A stretch of 64,000 nucleotides of DNA from Pontibacter russatus. Lineage in GTDB: Bacteria; Bacteroidota; Bacteroidia; Cytophagales; Hymenobacteraceae. Positions 34,044-44,382 of this stretch are shown one piece after another (position 1 is the first letter of the stretch; each line of letters starts with the position of its first letter). The notes under the pieces were generated by a model. That model was not told where the DNA came from and ran no database searches. It worked only from the letters and a program-made list of their open reading frames with translations. The position numbers and the translations under genes are program-made. The DNA lies in assembly GCF_009931655.1 (NCBI RefSeq), contig NZ_CP047984.1, forward strand, positions 4,171,001 through 4,235,000, read 5' to 3'.

Positions 34044-37000
34044 ATGGCCTTAGGTAAAAACTTGAAGTTGAGCAAAGACAAGCTCATCAGTGACGTAGAA
34101 GCCAGAGAAGAAAACAAGCCTGCTTCAAAAGCTAAGGCAGACGCCGGTATGGCGACTGTGCCGGTGGAAGATACACCTGCTAAGCCAGCCGCTGCACCTG
34201 ACAGGGCAAAGGGTGCCGGCAAACCGGCGGCCACTGTGCCGCAGGATGCTATCAAGCCCAACGGCGTTAAAAAAGATAACGCAAAACCGGCGAAGCTGGA
34301 GAAACTGGCCAGTAACCCGGAGTACATCAGCGAGCAGCTGAACAAAGTGCTCTACGCCCTTGATGCCTTCAAGAAAGGGGACATTTCGGTGCGCCTCACC
34401 AAGCAGAACGATGACCTTTTTGCCGAGATAGCCGAAGCCTATAACTCCATGGTGGAGATGATAGGTGGGGTGGGCGGCGAGGTGTCGCGCATCTCGAAAG
34501 TGGCTGGGGTGGAGGGAAACCTGAAGGCCCGCGCCTCCGCCGAAAACGCCTCCGGCTTCTGGAAGGATATGATCAACAACATCAACGGCCTGGTTGATTC
34601 CATTGCGGTGCCGGTGTTGGAAGTGGGGAAAGTGCTGAAGAACATCTCGCGGGGAAACCTGGACGAGACGTTCCAGATTCCTGTTTCCGGCGACTTCAAG
34701 GTGATGGCCGAAACAATCAACCGCACCATCGACAACCTGAACCTCTTTGCCGGGGAGGTAACGCGCGTGGCGCTGGAGGTGGGTACGGAAGGAAAACTGG
34801 GTGGCCAGGCCTCTGTGCCAAACGTGGCCGGTGTCTGGAAAGACCTGACCGACAACGTGAACACAATGGCCAGCAACCTGACTTTGCAAATCCGGGACAT
34901 CTCGAACGTGGCCACCGCCGTGGCCAAGGGTAACCTGGCCCAGAAAGTATCGGTGGATGTGCGCGGGGAATTTGCCCAACTGAAGGACAATGTGAATCAG
35001 ATGGTGGACTCGCTCAACGTGTTTGCCGATGAAGTAACACGCGTGGCACGCGAGGTGGGTACGGAAGGAAGGCTGGGCGGCCAGGCCAAAGTGCCGAATG
35101 TGGGTGGCGTTTGGAAAGACCTGACTGACAACGTGAACACGATGGCCAGCAACCTGACTTCGCAGGTGCGGGATATCGCCAACGTGGCCACCGCGGTGGC
35201 CAAAGGCGACCTGACGCAGAAAGTAACCGTGAACGTACGCGGCGAGATAGCCGACCTGAAAGACATCATCAACCAGATGGTGGACTCGCTCAATGTGTTT
35301 GCCGGGGAGGTGACGCGCGTGGCGCGCGAGGTGGGCACCGAAGGAAAACTCGGCGGCCAGGCCAATGTGCCAAAAGTAGAGGGAACCTGGAAAGACCTGA
35401 CCGAGAACGTGAACCTGATGGCTGGTAACCTGACAGCGCAGGTGCGCGATATTGCCAACGTAGCGACGGCCGTGGCCAAAGGTGACCTGACCCAGAAAGT
35501 GTCAGTGGACGTAAAGGGCGAACTCGGGGAACTGAAGGATATCCTGAACGAGATGGTGGACCGCCTCAACGTATTCGGTGCTGAGGTAACACGTGTTGCC
35601 CGCGAAGTTGGTACGGAGGGTATTCTGGGCGGCCAGGCCAACGTGCCGAACGTGGCGGGTATATGGAAAGACCTGACGGAGAACGTAAACTCGATGGCCT
35701 CCAACCTGACCTCGCAGGTGCGGGATATCGCCAATGTGTCCACAGCAGTAGCAAAGGGTGACCTAAGCCAGAAGATAACCGTGAATGTGAAAGGTGAGCT
35801 TGCAGAACTGAAGGTGAACCTGAACCAGATGGTGGACTCGCTCAATGTGTTTGCCGGGGAGGTGACACGGGTGGCGCGCGAGGTGGGCACCGAAGGAAAA
35901 CTGGGCGGCCAGGCCAACGTGCCGAACGTGGCCGGGGTTTGGAAAGACCTGACCGAGAACGTAAACACCATGGCCAGCAACCTGACCTCTCAGGTGCGGG
36001 ACATCGCCAACGTGGCGACCGCGGTGGCCAAAGGCGACCTGACCCAGAAAGTGTCGGTAGACGTGAAAGGAGAGCTTGGTGAACTGAAGGAGAACATCAA
36101 CCAGATGGTGGACTCGCTGAATATATTTGGTGATGAAGTAACAAGAGTGGCCCGCGAGGTGGGCACCGAAGGCAAGCTGGGCGGCCAGGCCAACGTGCCA
36201 AACGTGGGCGGCACCTGGAAAGACCTCACCGACAACGTGAACCTGATGGCGAACAACCTGACCTCGCAGGTACGAGACATTGCTAAGGTAGCGACCGCGG
36301 TGGCCAAAGGCGACCTGACCCAGAAAGTATCGGTGGAGGCGCGGGGCGAGATACTGGACCTGAAAGAGAACCTGAACCAGATGGTGGACTCGCTGAACGT
36401 GTTTGCCGATGAAGTAACGCGCGTGGCGCGCGAGGTGGGCACCGAAGGCAAGCTCGGCGGCCAGGCCAACGTGCCGAAAGTGCGCGGCACCTGGAAAGAA
36501 CTCACCGACAACGTGAACACGATGGCCTCCAACCTGACCTCGCAAGTGCGGGATATTGCCAAAGTGTCCACGGCCGTGGCGAAGGGCGACCTGACCCAGA
36601 AGGTGTCGGTAGACGTGAAAGGGGAGATGGCGGAACTGAAGGAGAACATCAACCGCATGGTGGACTCGCTCAACATCTTCGCCGGGGAAGTAACGCGCGT
36701 GGCGCTGGAAGTGGGCACCGAAGGAAAGCTGGGTGGCCAGGCCAACGTGCCCAACGTGGCCGGGGTTTGGAAAGACCTGACCGACAATGTAAACACCATG
36801 GCCAGCAACCTGACAACCCAGGTGCGGGGCATCGTGAAAGTAGTGACGGCTGTGTCGAAAGGTGACCTGACCCAGAAGCTGACCTTGGAAGCGAAAGGCG
36901 AGGTGGCGGAGCTGGCAGACACAATCAACTCGATGGTGGTGGACCTGAACCGACTGGCGGGCGAGGTAAGCCGCGTGGCGCGCGTAGCCGGTGTGGAAGG

Positions 37001-38324
37001 GAAACTGACAGAACGTGCTACCCTGCAGGGCGTGGGCGGCAGCTGGAAAGAACTGGTAGACACAGTGAACGACCTGCTGGAGTCAATTGTAACCCCGATG
37101 TTGGACGTGTCCCGCGTGGTGCGTGCCATCTCGGAGGGAGACCTGACACAGAAGGTAGACGTGCAGACGGCCGGAGATATCATGGATATGGCCAACGCAC
37201 TTAACCTCGCAGTGGAAAACCTGAACACGCTCCTGGGGGAAATCAACGACTCATCGCTTGTGGTGGGCAGTTCTTCGGAGGAAATGGCTGGCAAAGGCCT
37301 GGAGATGAACAAGGTGACGCTGGATGTGGCCCTTGCCATGCAACAAATGGCGGAAGGTGCCCAGAACCAGGCCCTCAAGACAGACCAGGCGTTCAAGCTC
37401 ATCGAAGAGATCATGAAAACGACCAAAGACACGGCCAACCGTGCAGAGGTAGTGAATAAATCGGCCTTGCTGGGAGAGGAGAGCTCCCAGACAGGTCTGA
37501 AGACAGTGGCGGAAGTGGTGAAGAACATGGAGGAAATCTCCAGTTCGGCGGCTCTCACAGCCAAAACCATTGAAGTACTGAGCACCCGCTCTCAGGAGAT
37601 ATCCAAATCGCTTGGCGTTATCACGGACATTGCGGCCCAGACAAACCTGCTTGCCCTGAACGCGGCCATCGAGGCGGCGCGCGCCGGTGATGCAGGCCGC
37701 GGCTTCGCGGTGGTGGCCGAGGAAATCAGGAAACTGGCTGAAGGCTCCCGTAAATCTGCCAGCGAGATTGCCACCCTGGTGGAAGATGTGAAGAAAGACA
37801 CCGCCTCAGCCGCCACGGCCATCTCCACCATGGAGGGACGGGTACTGAAAGGAAAGAATGCCACTTTCGAGGCATCCGGCGCCTTCAAGAACATCGCCGC
37901 CTCCAGTGGCGAGACCCTGCGCACCTCGCAGGACATCCTCACGGCAACGGAAATCCAGAAGTCGTCTATCGGGGATGTGGTGAAATACGTGGAAGAAGTG
38001 GTGGCCATTGCCGAGCAGACGGCCTCCGGCACGCAGCAGGTGGCCAGCACGGCCAAGCAACTTTCGGCTTCGATGCAGGAACTGACGTCTTCTTCCCAGA
38101 ACCTGAACGACATTGCCGCAGACCTCCAGATCAGCATATCCGCCTTCAAACTGGTGGACGGCAACCTGGTGTTCAGCAATGGCAAGAGCCGCCGCCTGAC
38201 TTCCATACCTGTACAAAAGCAACAGCAGGAGAAAGTAAGAAAGGGCAGCATGGGCAATAACCGCCTGGCGACCAGTTCCAAAAAGCACAGTTCCGGGAAC
38301 AGTTCTGAAAGCAGATCAAGGTAA
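34044..38324 (+). CDS. Soluble methyl-accepting chemoreceptor with an array of Nik1-type HAMP repeats
   Basis: A 1426-residue protein with no membrane segment. Residues 1-90 are charged and Ala/Lys-rich. About ten HAMP units of 92 residues follow: a divergent one at about 140-232, eight near-identical copies at 233-968 (each with [27 protein letters not shown] and [11 protein letters not shown]) and a divergent last copy. A cytoplasmic MCP signalling domain (about 1090-1380) has the hairpin tip [19 protein letters not shown] near 1197. The repeats match those of fungal Nik1/Os-1 osmosensing kinases. The stop overlaps the CheW start by one base. Ligand unknown. Confidence 0.95.
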   Translation: MALGKNLKLSKDKLISDVEAREENKPASKAKADAGMATVPVEDTPAKPAAAPDRAKGAGKPAATVPQDAIKPNGVKKDNAKPAKLEKLASNPEYISEQLNKVLYALDAFKKGDISVRLTKQNDDLFAEIAEAYNSMVEMIGGVGGEVSRISKVAGVEGNLKARASAENASGFWKDMINNINGLVDSIAVPVLEVGKVLKNISRGNLDETFQIPVSGDFKVMAETINRTIDNLNLFAGEVTRVALEVGTEGKLGGQASVPNVAGVWKDLTDNVNTMASNLTLQIRDISNVATAVAKGNLAQKVSVDVRGEFAQLKDNVNQMVDSLNVFADEVTRVAREVGTEGRLGGQAKVPNVGGVWKDLTDNVNTMASNLTSQVRDIANVATAVAKGDLTQKVTVNVRGEIADLKDIINQMVDSLNVFAGEVTRVAREVGTEGKLGGQANVPKVEGTWKDLTENVNLMAGNLTAQVRDIANVATAVAKGDLTQKVSVDVKGELGELKDILNEMVDRLNVFGAEVTRVAREVGTEGILGGQANVPNVAGIWKDLTENVNSMASNLTSQVRDIANVSTAVAKGDLSQKITVNVKGELAELKVNLNQMVDSLNVFAGEVTRVAREVGTEGKLGGQANVPNVAGVWKDLTENVNTMASNLTSQVRDIANVATAVAKGDLTQKVSVDVKGELGELKENINQMVDSLNIFGDEVTRVAREVGTEGKLGGQANVPNVGGTWKDLTDNVNLMANNLTSQVRDIAKVATAVAKGDLTQKVSVEARGEILDLKENLNQMVDSLNVFADEVTRVAREVGTEGKLGGQANVPKVRGTWKELTDNVNTMASNLTSQVRDIAKVSTAVAKGDLTQKVSVDVKGEMAELKENINRMVDSLNIFAGEVTRVALEVGTEGKLGGQANVPNVAGVWKDLTDNVNTMASNLTTQVRGIVKVVTAVSKGDLTQKLTLEAKGEVAELADTINSMVVDLNRLAGEVSRVARVAGVEGKLTERATLQGVGGSWKELVDTVNDLLESIVTPMLDVSRVVRAISEGDLTQKVDVQTAGDIMDMANALNLAVENLNTLLGEINDSSLVVGSSSEEMAGKGLEMNKVTLDVALAMQQMAEGAQNQALKTDQAFKLIEEIMKTTKDTANRAEVVNKSALLGEESSQTGLKTVAEVVKNMEEISSSAALTAKTIEVLSTRSQEISKSLGVITDIAAQTNLLALNAAIEAARAGDAGRGFAVVAEEIRKLAEGSRKSASEIATLVEDVKKDTASAATAISTMEGRVLKGKNATFEASGAFKNIAASSGETLRTSQDILTATEIQKSSIGDVVKYVEEVVAIAEQTASGTQQVASTAKQLSASMQELTSSSQNLNDIAADLQISISAFKLVDGNLVFSNGKSRRLTSIPVQKQQQEKVRKGSMGNNRLATSSKKHSSGNSSESRSR
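34740..36947 (+). repeat. Eight tandem 276-bp coding repeats
   Basis: Eight consecutive in-frame units of exactly 276 bp, each encoding one 92-residue HAMP module, start at the codon for Asn in N-x-F-x-x-EVTRVA. Long stretches are identical at DNA level between units, so copy number may vary by recombination and short-read assemblies may collapse here. Confidence 0.85.
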
Positions 38325-38923
38325 TGGCGAAACAAGCAAGTACAGAGAAGGGGGCAGCTTTGCCTGCTGAGGAAGGAAAAGTATCGGAGGCAAAGGGCGC
38401 AGACAGGGCAAGCCCTGAGGAGGGAAGAAAAGGCGTCGACGAGAAGCCTGCCAGCGAGGCAATGATGCACCTCATCGTGTTCAAGCTTGGTGCTGAGAGC
38501 TATGCCATCAAGATCGAGCAGGTGAAGGAGGTAACCATCACCCCCGTGATAACCCGTATGCCGCGCACACCGCACTTCGTGAAGGGGGTGGCGAACATCC
38601 GGGGTGACATCATCGCGATCATGGACCTGGAGGAGCGCTTCCACATCAGGCCGGAGCCGCTGCCGGAAGGGCTGAATCCTAACGTGAGCTATACCCTGGT
38701 GCTGGAGGCAAAGGATTACAGCATCGGTGTGGTGGTGAAGGAGGTGCCGCAGTCCCTGAACCTGCCCACCTCTAAAATAGACAGGGCGCCCTCTTTCCTG
38801 CAGGACACGAACATCAGCGAGAATTTTATTGAGGGGCTGGCCCGGATCAACGACCGCCTCATCATCGTGCTGGACATGAACAAGATACTCACACAGGAAG
38901 AGATAAATGAGATCTCCGCCTAA
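38324..38923 (+). CDS. cheW: CheW-like scaffold protein
   Basis: A 199-residue protein. A charged, disordered N-terminal tail of about 45 residues leads to a CheW domain (about 46-195): LIVFKLGAESYAIKIEQVKEV, VKGVANIRGDIIAIMDLEERF and LARINDRLIIVLDMNKI. It couples receptors to CheA. Its start codon overlaps the receptor stop (TAATG), so translation is coupled. The extra N-terminal tail is unusual for CheW and could be a localisation tag. Confidence 0.94.
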   Translation: MAKQASTEKGAALPAEEGKVSEAKGADRASPEEGRKGVDEKPASEAMMHLIVFKLGAESYAIKIEQVKEVTITPVITRMPRTPHFVKGVANIRGDIIAIMDLEERFHIRPEPLPEGLNPNVSYTLVLEAKDYSIGVVVKEVPQSLNLPTSKIDRAPSFLQDTNISENFIEGLARINDRLIIVLDMNKILTQEEINEISA

Positions 38924-38960
38924 CGGTGTCATATAATTTAAAAACACTACTTTAAACAGT

Positions 38961-39335
38961 ATGAGCAGAATATTGATAGTAGATGATTCTTTCTACATGC
39001 GCACCATGTTGAAGAACATGCTGGCAGACGCCGGTTACGAAGTAGTAGGGGAGGCACCAAACGGACAGACGGCGCTAGAACTGGCCAAGGAGACGAAGCC
39101 CGACCTGATCACCCTGGATGTGATACTGCCGGACAACACCGGCCTGGACGTGCTGAAAGGCATCAAGGCGGAGCAACCCGATATGAAGGTGATTATCGTG
39201 AGCGCCGTGGGGCAGGAGGTCATCGTGAACGAAGCCATGGAATATGGGGCAAAGGCCTATATCGTGAAGCCGTTCTCGGAGGAGAAGGTGCTGGAGGTGG
39301 TAAGCCAGGTGCTGGCGGAAGAGCCAAAGCAGTAA
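38961..39335 (+). CDS. cheY: CheY-like single-domain response regulator
   Basis: A 124-residue receiver domain only. Acidic pocket D8/D9, phospho-acceptor D53 (LITLDVILPD), switch Ser S81 and K103 (VKPF) are all present, so it should be phosphorylated by CheA. There is no DNA-binding domain. It lies 37 nt after cheW. The sequence gives no clue to its output; the window has no flagellar genes. Confidence 0.94.
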   Translation: MSRILIVDDSFYMRTMLKNMLADAGYEVVGEAPNGQTALELAKETKPDLITLDVILPDNTGLDVLKGIKAEQPDMKVIIVSAVGQEVIVNEAMEYGAKAYIVKPFSEEKVLEVVSQVLAEEPKQ

Positions 39336-39746
39336 CATTCCTTCCCCGCATATATACATATACCTTTGAAGCCTGAAGTGGGTGCATTTGTTGTTGTGTC
39401 CCGTGATAGCTGCAGTTGAGCCTGCGCGGATTTCCAAAAAGCAAGATGTGACCGGTGAGCAGCGGCCGTTGACCTGAAAGTGTGGTTGGGCAAAGCGTGT
39501 GTGGGATGGGAGTTCTACTGGCCAAGGGCAGGGGACGCAGCTGCAGGTTATGCTATATATAGCACCAGAATGAGGTAGCACCCTATATGGCGGTATATGT
39601 GAGCAATCCATTGTATTCAGTAGCGGCAGGTCAGCTATAAAAATGCGGAAAAAAATAAAAGGTGTCGACAACGGCGGGGAGATTCCGCAAATCCTGCACA
39701 CGTATATGGCAGGGCAGTACCGGGTCAGTGCAACTGACAGCGCAGC
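39336..39746. other. Intergenic region upstream of cheA
   Basis: 411 bp with no credible gene. It contains a -7-like TACCTTTG (39361-39368), which could start an independent cheA transcript with a long leader of about 370 nt. The rest shows no hairpin I trust. Confidence 0.45.
39361..39368 (+). promoter_or_regulatory. Possible internal promoter (-7 element) for cheA
   Basis: TACCTTTG matches TAnnTTTG and lies 26 bp after the cheY stop. No convincing -33 TTG is present, so this is tentative. Confidence 0.35.
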
Positions 39747-41387
39747 ATGAAATCGAGAGAACAGGAGTACAAAGAAATATTTATAGCCGAGGCCCTGGAG
39801 TACTTTGATGCTCTGAACAGGCACATCAGCACCCTGGAGAAGCAGCCGGGCGACGAGCAGACGCTGGCGGAGGTGTTCCGTTTGCTGCACAACCTGAAGG
39901 CCAACTCGAAGGCGATCGGCTACCTCCATATCTCGGACGTGTCGCATAAACTGGAGACGGCCTTCAGCCTGATACGCAGCAAGGAGCTCGCCTTCAGCGA
40001 CGAGGTGGTGACCGTGCTGTTCGACGGCATCGACATGCTGGGCGAACTGATCACGAACATCGACAGCAACCAGGAAACGGAGCCGGACCCGCTGCTCCTG
40101 CGCAACCTCGACATCATTGTGGAGAACCTCTCCGACAGCACCATTGAACTGGCGAAGGTGCAGAAGTACAACACCTCCAAAAACCTGTCGCTGTCCGAAC
40201 TGGTATATATCCAGATCAGGAAGCTGGACCACATGATGAACCTGGTGGGCGAGCTCATGATCGACCGCGACCGGATCCTCTCCATCAGTAAGGGCGTGGA
40301 CAACGACGAGCTGAAGGCAGTCAGTTCGCACCTGTACCGCATCACCGAAGACCTGCAGTACAGCGTGATGGACGCCAGGCTCGTAAACATCGGGTCGCTC
40401 TTCAACAAGTTTCCGCGCATCGTGCGCGACATTGCCGCCGCTGAAAAAAAAGAGGTGGATTTAAAAGTTTCCGGGCAGGATATCCAGATTGACCGTAATA
40501 TCCTGCAGATCATGACGGACTCGCTGCTGCACCTGGTGCGCAACGCCGTGACCCATGGCCTGGAGTTGCCGGCCGAGCGGGAGAAAAAGGGCAAACCACG
40601 GACAGGACTCCTGCGGCTGAGCGCCCAGAGCGACCGGGAGAACGTGCTGATTGAGCTTTCGGACGATGGCAACGGCATGGACTATAAACAGATCAAGCGC
40701 ACCGCTGTGGAGCGCCAGCTCGTGACGCCCGAGGCGGCGAAGGCGATGGCTGATACGGAGGCGCTCTCGTTCCTGTTTGAGCCGGGTTTCTCCACGGCAA
40801 AGGAGGTGACGGAGTATTCGGGGCGCGGCGTGGGGCTGGATGTGGTGAAGAACGCAGTCGACTCGATAGGCGGGCGCCTGTCAGTGAGATCGGAGAAAGG
40901 CGCAGGCACCACCTTCACCATGCTGCTGCCGACCTCCATTGCGGTAAAGGGGGCGCTGCTGTTTGAGGTGGATGAGATATTTTATGCCATTCCGCTTATT
41001 CATACAGAGCAGGTGGTGGCCCTCGACAAGGACGAGATACATGAGGTGGGCGACGTGATGGTGGCCAGCCTGAAAGGCGAAACCGTAACGGTTGTGTACC
41101 TGCACGAACTGCTGAACGCCGACGAGGCCAACATGCGCCTCGGAGACAAGACACGGCTGAAGGGGCAGGTGCAGAACATCGTGGTGGTCTCTTACAACAA
41201 CCGGAAGCTGGGCCTGATAGTGGACAAGCTGTACCGGCAGCAGGACATTGTGGTGAAACCCCTGAACAAGCCGCTCGACCAGATTGACCTGTACGGCGGC
41301 GTGACGCTTCTGGGCACCGGCAAAGTGTGCATGGTGCTGGACGTGCCAGCCACCACACGCTATTTTATATATAAAAGGCAGGGGTGA
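39747..41387 (+). CDS. cheA: CheA histidine kinase lacking the P2 domain
   Basis: A 546-residue kinase. P1/HPt (about 1-110) has phospho-accepting H48 in LLHNLKANSK. After a short linker comes P3 dimerisation (LDHMMNLVGELMIDRDRI, near 170), P4 HATPase (LVRNAVTHGLE, LSDDGNGMD, GRGVGLDVV) and P5, CheW-like (from about 400). The segment between P1 and P3 is too short for P2, so CheY would dock without the usual module. It is 4 nt upstream of the CheC-like gene. Confidence 0.94.
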   Translation: MKSREQEYKEIFIAEALEYFDALNRHISTLEKQPGDEQTLAEVFRLLHNLKANSKAIGYLHISDVSHKLETAFSLIRSKELAFSDEVVTVLFDGIDMLGELITNIDSNQETEPDPLLLRNLDIIVENLSDSTIELAKVQKYNTSKNLSLSELVYIQIRKLDHMMNLVGELMIDRDRILSISKGVDNDELKAVSSHLYRITEDLQYSVMDARLVNIGSLFNKFPRIVRDIAAAEKKEVDLKVSGQDIQIDRNILQIMTDSLLHLVRNAVTHGLELPAEREKKGKPRTGLLRLSAQSDRENVLIELSDDGNGMDYKQIKRTAVERQLVTPEAAKAMADTEALSFLFEPGFSTAKEVTEYSGRGVGLDVVKNAVDSIGGRLSVRSEKGAGTTFTMLLPTSIAVKGALLFEVDEIFYAIPLIHTEQVVALDKDEIHEVGDVMVASLKGETVTVVYLHELLNADEANMRLGDKTRLKGQVQNIVVVSYNNRKLGLIVDKLYRQQDIVVKPLNKPLDQIDLYGGVTLLGTGKVCMVLDVPATTRYFIYKRQG

Positions 41388-41391
41388 GAAG

Positions 41392-42078
41392 ATGGATGGG
41401 AACTTTACAAACACGACTACTATGACGACTGAACCGCATATAACGGAGTTAGAGCGAGACATAATCAAAGAAATCTTGAACATCGGGCTGGCCCGGGCTG
41501 CGGACTCCTTTGCCGCCATTGCCCGCGACAAAGTGCTGATGAAAGTGCCCGACATCACCCTGATAGAAGTCAAGGAACTCCTGAGCCTGGTGGCCAAGTA
41601 TGAGGATTCGCACGTCATCATTCAGTCGGATATCAAAGGCGAGCTGAACGGCGCCACGCTCATGATCTTCTCCGACAACCACATCGTACGCCTGTCAGAA
41701 ATCTGCCTGAGCATGGTGGATGTGCAGAAGGGGGAACTGTCTGTGATGCAGGAGTCGCTGCTGCTGGAGATCAGCAACATCATCACGGGCGCCCTGGTCA
41801 CGCAGCTCGCCAATATCCTCAAGTCCAACATATATGGCTCGCCGCCCAAGGCCCCGAAAAGCCATATAGCCGATTCCCTCAAGAGCATCCTGGTGCAACA
41901 CCCGCTTTTCCAGCCGCTCGTTTTCACCGTCATCACCCAGTTCTCGCACAATTCCAAAAGCGTGGAGTTGCCGCTGCTGCTGTTCTTCGACACCAACACG
42001 CTGCTGAAGATTCTGGACATCATCCGCTCCTTCGAGCTCGGCAAAAACAACCTGACCGAAAACGACCAAGCGTTATAG
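41392..42078 (+). CDS. cheC: CheC-family phosphatase
   Basis: A 228-residue protein with two copies of the CheC/FliY active-site pattern, E-x2-N: DIIKEILNIGLARAADSFA near residue 22-40 and LLLEISNIITGALVTQLA near 123-140. That layout matches CheC, which dephosphorylates CheY-P. It starts 4 nt after cheA, so the two are translationally linked; ATG 41422 is an alternative start. It provides signal termination in a cluster without CheZ. Confidence 0.88.
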   Translation: MDGNFTNTTTMTTEPHITELERDIIKEILNIGLARAADSFAAIARDKVLMKVPDITLIEVKELLSLVAKYEDSHVIIQSDIKGELNGATLMIFSDNHIVRLSEICLSMVDVQKGELSVMQESLLLEISNIITGALVTQLANILKSNIYGSPPKAPKSHIADSLKSILVQHPLFQPLVFTVITQFSHNSKSVELPLLLFFDTNTLLKILDIIRSFELGKNNLTENDQAL

Positions 42079-42108
42079 CCCGCACCCATCGCGCTATATC
42101 CCCACCGC

Positions 42109-42924
42109 ATGTCAAAACCGAAGTCGAAACTGAGCCGCTACGAGCTGACAGGGTATATACTGATAATGGCCGGGGCCGCCGTGCTGGTTTGGGGAACCGT
42201 AAAGTTTGACATTTGGCATGAGCTGTACCTCGACCCGGCCGACCGGGAAGGGGGCGTGTTTGGCGAGTACGGGGAGTTTATCGGCGGCATTGTCGGCTCG
42301 CTTTGGGCGCTGGCGGGCGTATTCCTCTTTTTCGCCACGCTCACCTATCAGAAACGAGAGTTCGAGTTGCAGCGCCACGAGCTGCACAAGACCCAGAAAA
42401 TATACCAGCAGCAGAATTTCTCCACGCTCTACATCAGCTTCATCAGCAAGCACAACGACATCATCGACTCCCTCACCGCCTACGACATCAACAAGAGCGC
42501 CTGGAAGGGAACCAACTTCTTTGTGTTCTTCCAGGAGAAGGTGCTGACATCCTTTGTGCAGAAGGTGCGCAGCCTCGGGCCTGCAGAGCGGACGGGCGAA
42601 AACCTGCGCAGCATTTTCGAGGATTACTTCACCTACCACTTCACCTTTTACCAGAACAGCCTGGGCCCTTACCTGAAGAACCTGAGCGTGCTGTTCAAAC
42701 TCATCCAGCGCTACCGCTCCGAGACGGAGGACGAGGGCGAGTACTACAGCTTCATCACCAAGGCCAGTTTTACGCAGTCGGAGCTTTTCCTGATCTACCA
42801 TGTGGCGCAGTTCAGCCTCATCAGGGAGTTCAGCGCGTTCGATGATGCCTTTGCTGTGTTTGAGGACCTGGCGGAGGAATATAAAGCAGAGACCATTATC
42901 CGAAGGGAGCTGCCGCAGCAGTAG
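42109..42924 (+). CDS. Membrane protein of the putative AbiC phage-resistance family
   Basis: A 271-residue protein. Two membrane helices (about 12-32 and 55-82; GEFIGGIVGSLWALAGVFLFF) precede a helical cytoplasmic domain with QQQNFSTLYISFISKHNDI, FEDYFTYHFTFYQNSLGPYLKNL and a Tyr/Phe-rich middle, the pattern of the putative phage abortive infection family (PutAbiC). It begins 30 nt after cheC on the same strand, so it may be in the chemosensory operon. Its defence role is a family-level inference. Confidence 0.75.
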   Translation: MSKPKSKLSRYELTGYILIMAGAAVLVWGTVKFDIWHELYLDPADREGGVFGEYGEFIGGIVGSLWALAGVFLFFATLTYQKREFELQRHELHKTQKIYQQQNFSTLYISFISKHNDIIDSLTAYDINKSAWKGTNFFVFFQEKVLTSFVQKVRSLGPAERTGENLRSIFEDYFTYHFTFYQNSLGPYLKNLSVLFKLIQRYRSETEDEGEYYSFITKASFTQSELFLIYHVAQFSLIREFSAFDDAFAVFEDLAEEYKAETIIRRELPQQ

Positions 42925-43116
42925 CGTCGCGGCCGCCTATATATAAATGCCCAACACATTCGCATGCAAAATAGTATAAATGCTTGTGCAGCTGTTTTTG
43001 GCGCCAGGTGTATATGATTCCCCAAAAGGCTTGTGCCTTACCACCAGATACTTGTAATTTATATATAACCGGGCAGTGGCGCCTCAGGCAGCCAACACCC
43101 GGAAACTGAACTGAAA

Positions 43117-44220
43117 ATGCCATCAACGATTATGTTGCAGAACCAACAGATGAACAGCAAAGAGCAAAAGATTGAAAGCTTCGACCCGAACGGGGTAGGG
43201 GACATCGGCGGCGGCCTGTTTGGCCTGCCTTTCACCATCGAAGAGTCGGAGGTGGTGATCATCCCGACACCCTGGGAAGTGACGGTTTCGTACAGCGGCG
43301 GCACGGCACTGGGGCCGCAGGCCGTAAAGGAAGCATCGCCCCAACTGGACCTGTTCGAGCCCAACATCAAAGACGCTTGGAAGCTCGGTATCGCGATGGA
43401 GGAAATATCGGAGGAGTGGGCGGCCACCGGCGAGGTGCTGCGCGAAAAGGCGGAGGCCTATATAAACTGGCTGGAGGCCGGAAGCCCCGAGATTGGAAGA
43501 GCGGAATTTGAGAACCTGCCGGCCGAGGTGACGGCGAAAGGGACGGAGTTTCTGCTTTGGCTGAAGCAAAAGGCACTCGGATACCTGGACCAGGGCAAGA
43601 TGGTAGCGGTGCTGGGCGGCGACCACAGCACGCCCCTGGGCCTGATGCACGCGCTGGCCGAAAAGCACGAAGAGTACGGTATTCTGCAGATAGATGCCCA
43701 TGCCGACTTGCGCGAGGCCTACGAGGGCTTCGAGTACTCGCACGCCTCCATCATGTACAATGCCCTGAAGCTGCCGCAGGTAAAGAAACTGGTGCAGGTG
43801 GGCATCCGGGATATATGCCAGGCCGAGGCAGAGCTGGCGCAGCAGTCGAACGGGCGCGTGGCCATCTTCTACGACGCGGTGCTGAAGGAAAACCTGTACG
43901 GCGGCGACAGCTGGAAGAAGGAGTGCAAGAAGATTATCGCCCAGCTTCCGCAGAAGGTATATATAAGCTTCGACATCGACGGGCTGGACCCGAAGCTCTG
44001 CCCGGGCACCGGCACCCCGGTGCCCGGCGGGCTGGAGTTTGAGCAGGCCATATTTCTGGTGAGGCAGCTGGTGAAGTCGGGCCGCGAGATCATCGGGTTC
44101 GATTTATGCGAGGTAGCGCCCGGCGAAAGCGAGTGGAACGGCAACGTGGGTGCCCGCGTGCTGCTGAAACTGTGCAACCTGATGGCGGTTTCGCAGCAAA
44201 AGCTCGAAGCCCAGTTTTAG
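43117..44220 (+). CDS. Ureohydrolase (agmatinase/formimidoylglutamase-type)
   Basis: A 367-residue arginase-superfamily enzyme. All manganese-binding motifs are present: GGDHS, DAHADLR and SFDIDGLDP. The N-terminal PTPWEVTVSYSGGTALGPQAV block is typical of the Bacteroidota agmatinase/formimidoylglutamase group. An insertion of about 60 residues (around 100-160) is larger than in E. coli SpeB. Substrate (agmatine or formimidoyl-glutamate) is not decidable from sequence. ATG 43117 is used; a Met 12 residues later is an alternative. Confidence 0.9.
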   Translation: MPSTIMLQNQQMNSKEQKIESFDPNGVGDIGGGLFGLPFTIEESEVVIIPTPWEVTVSYSGGTALGPQAVKEASPQLDLFEPNIKDAWKLGIAMEEISEEWAATGEVLREKAEAYINWLEAGSPEIGRAEFENLPAEVTAKGTEFLLWLKQKALGYLDQGKMVAVLGGDHSTPLGLMHALAEKHEEYGILQIDAHADLREAYEGFEYSHASIMYNALKLPQVKKLVQVGIRDICQAEAELAQQSNGRVAIFYDAVLKENLYGGDSWKKECKKIIAQLPQKVYISFDIDGLDPKLCPGTGTPVPGGLEFEQAIFLVRQLVKSGREIIGFDLCEVAPGESEWNGNVGARVLLKLCNLMAVSQQKLEAQF

Positions 44221-44382
44221 CTGGCTCTGCCCGGGTCGCGGCTCCCGTATCACACCTAAGCAAGGCATCTATAAACTCGGCCCGCCAGCTGCAAAATGGT
44301 CTATCTTTATCTGCCGGTTTGCGTATGAATAGCCACCTGGAAAAATACGTAAAAGCTATATAATAAAAAGCAGCGTTAGAAT

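Noticed and set aside
34740-36947. Regular repeats as a possible CRISPR array
   Set aside because: The repeats are 276 bp, contiguous and encode in-frame HAMP domains.
39075-40331. Minus-strand frame across the cheY-cheA gap
   Set aside because: It overlaps two certain genes in opposite orientation and shows no domain; the 411-bp gap appears non-coding.
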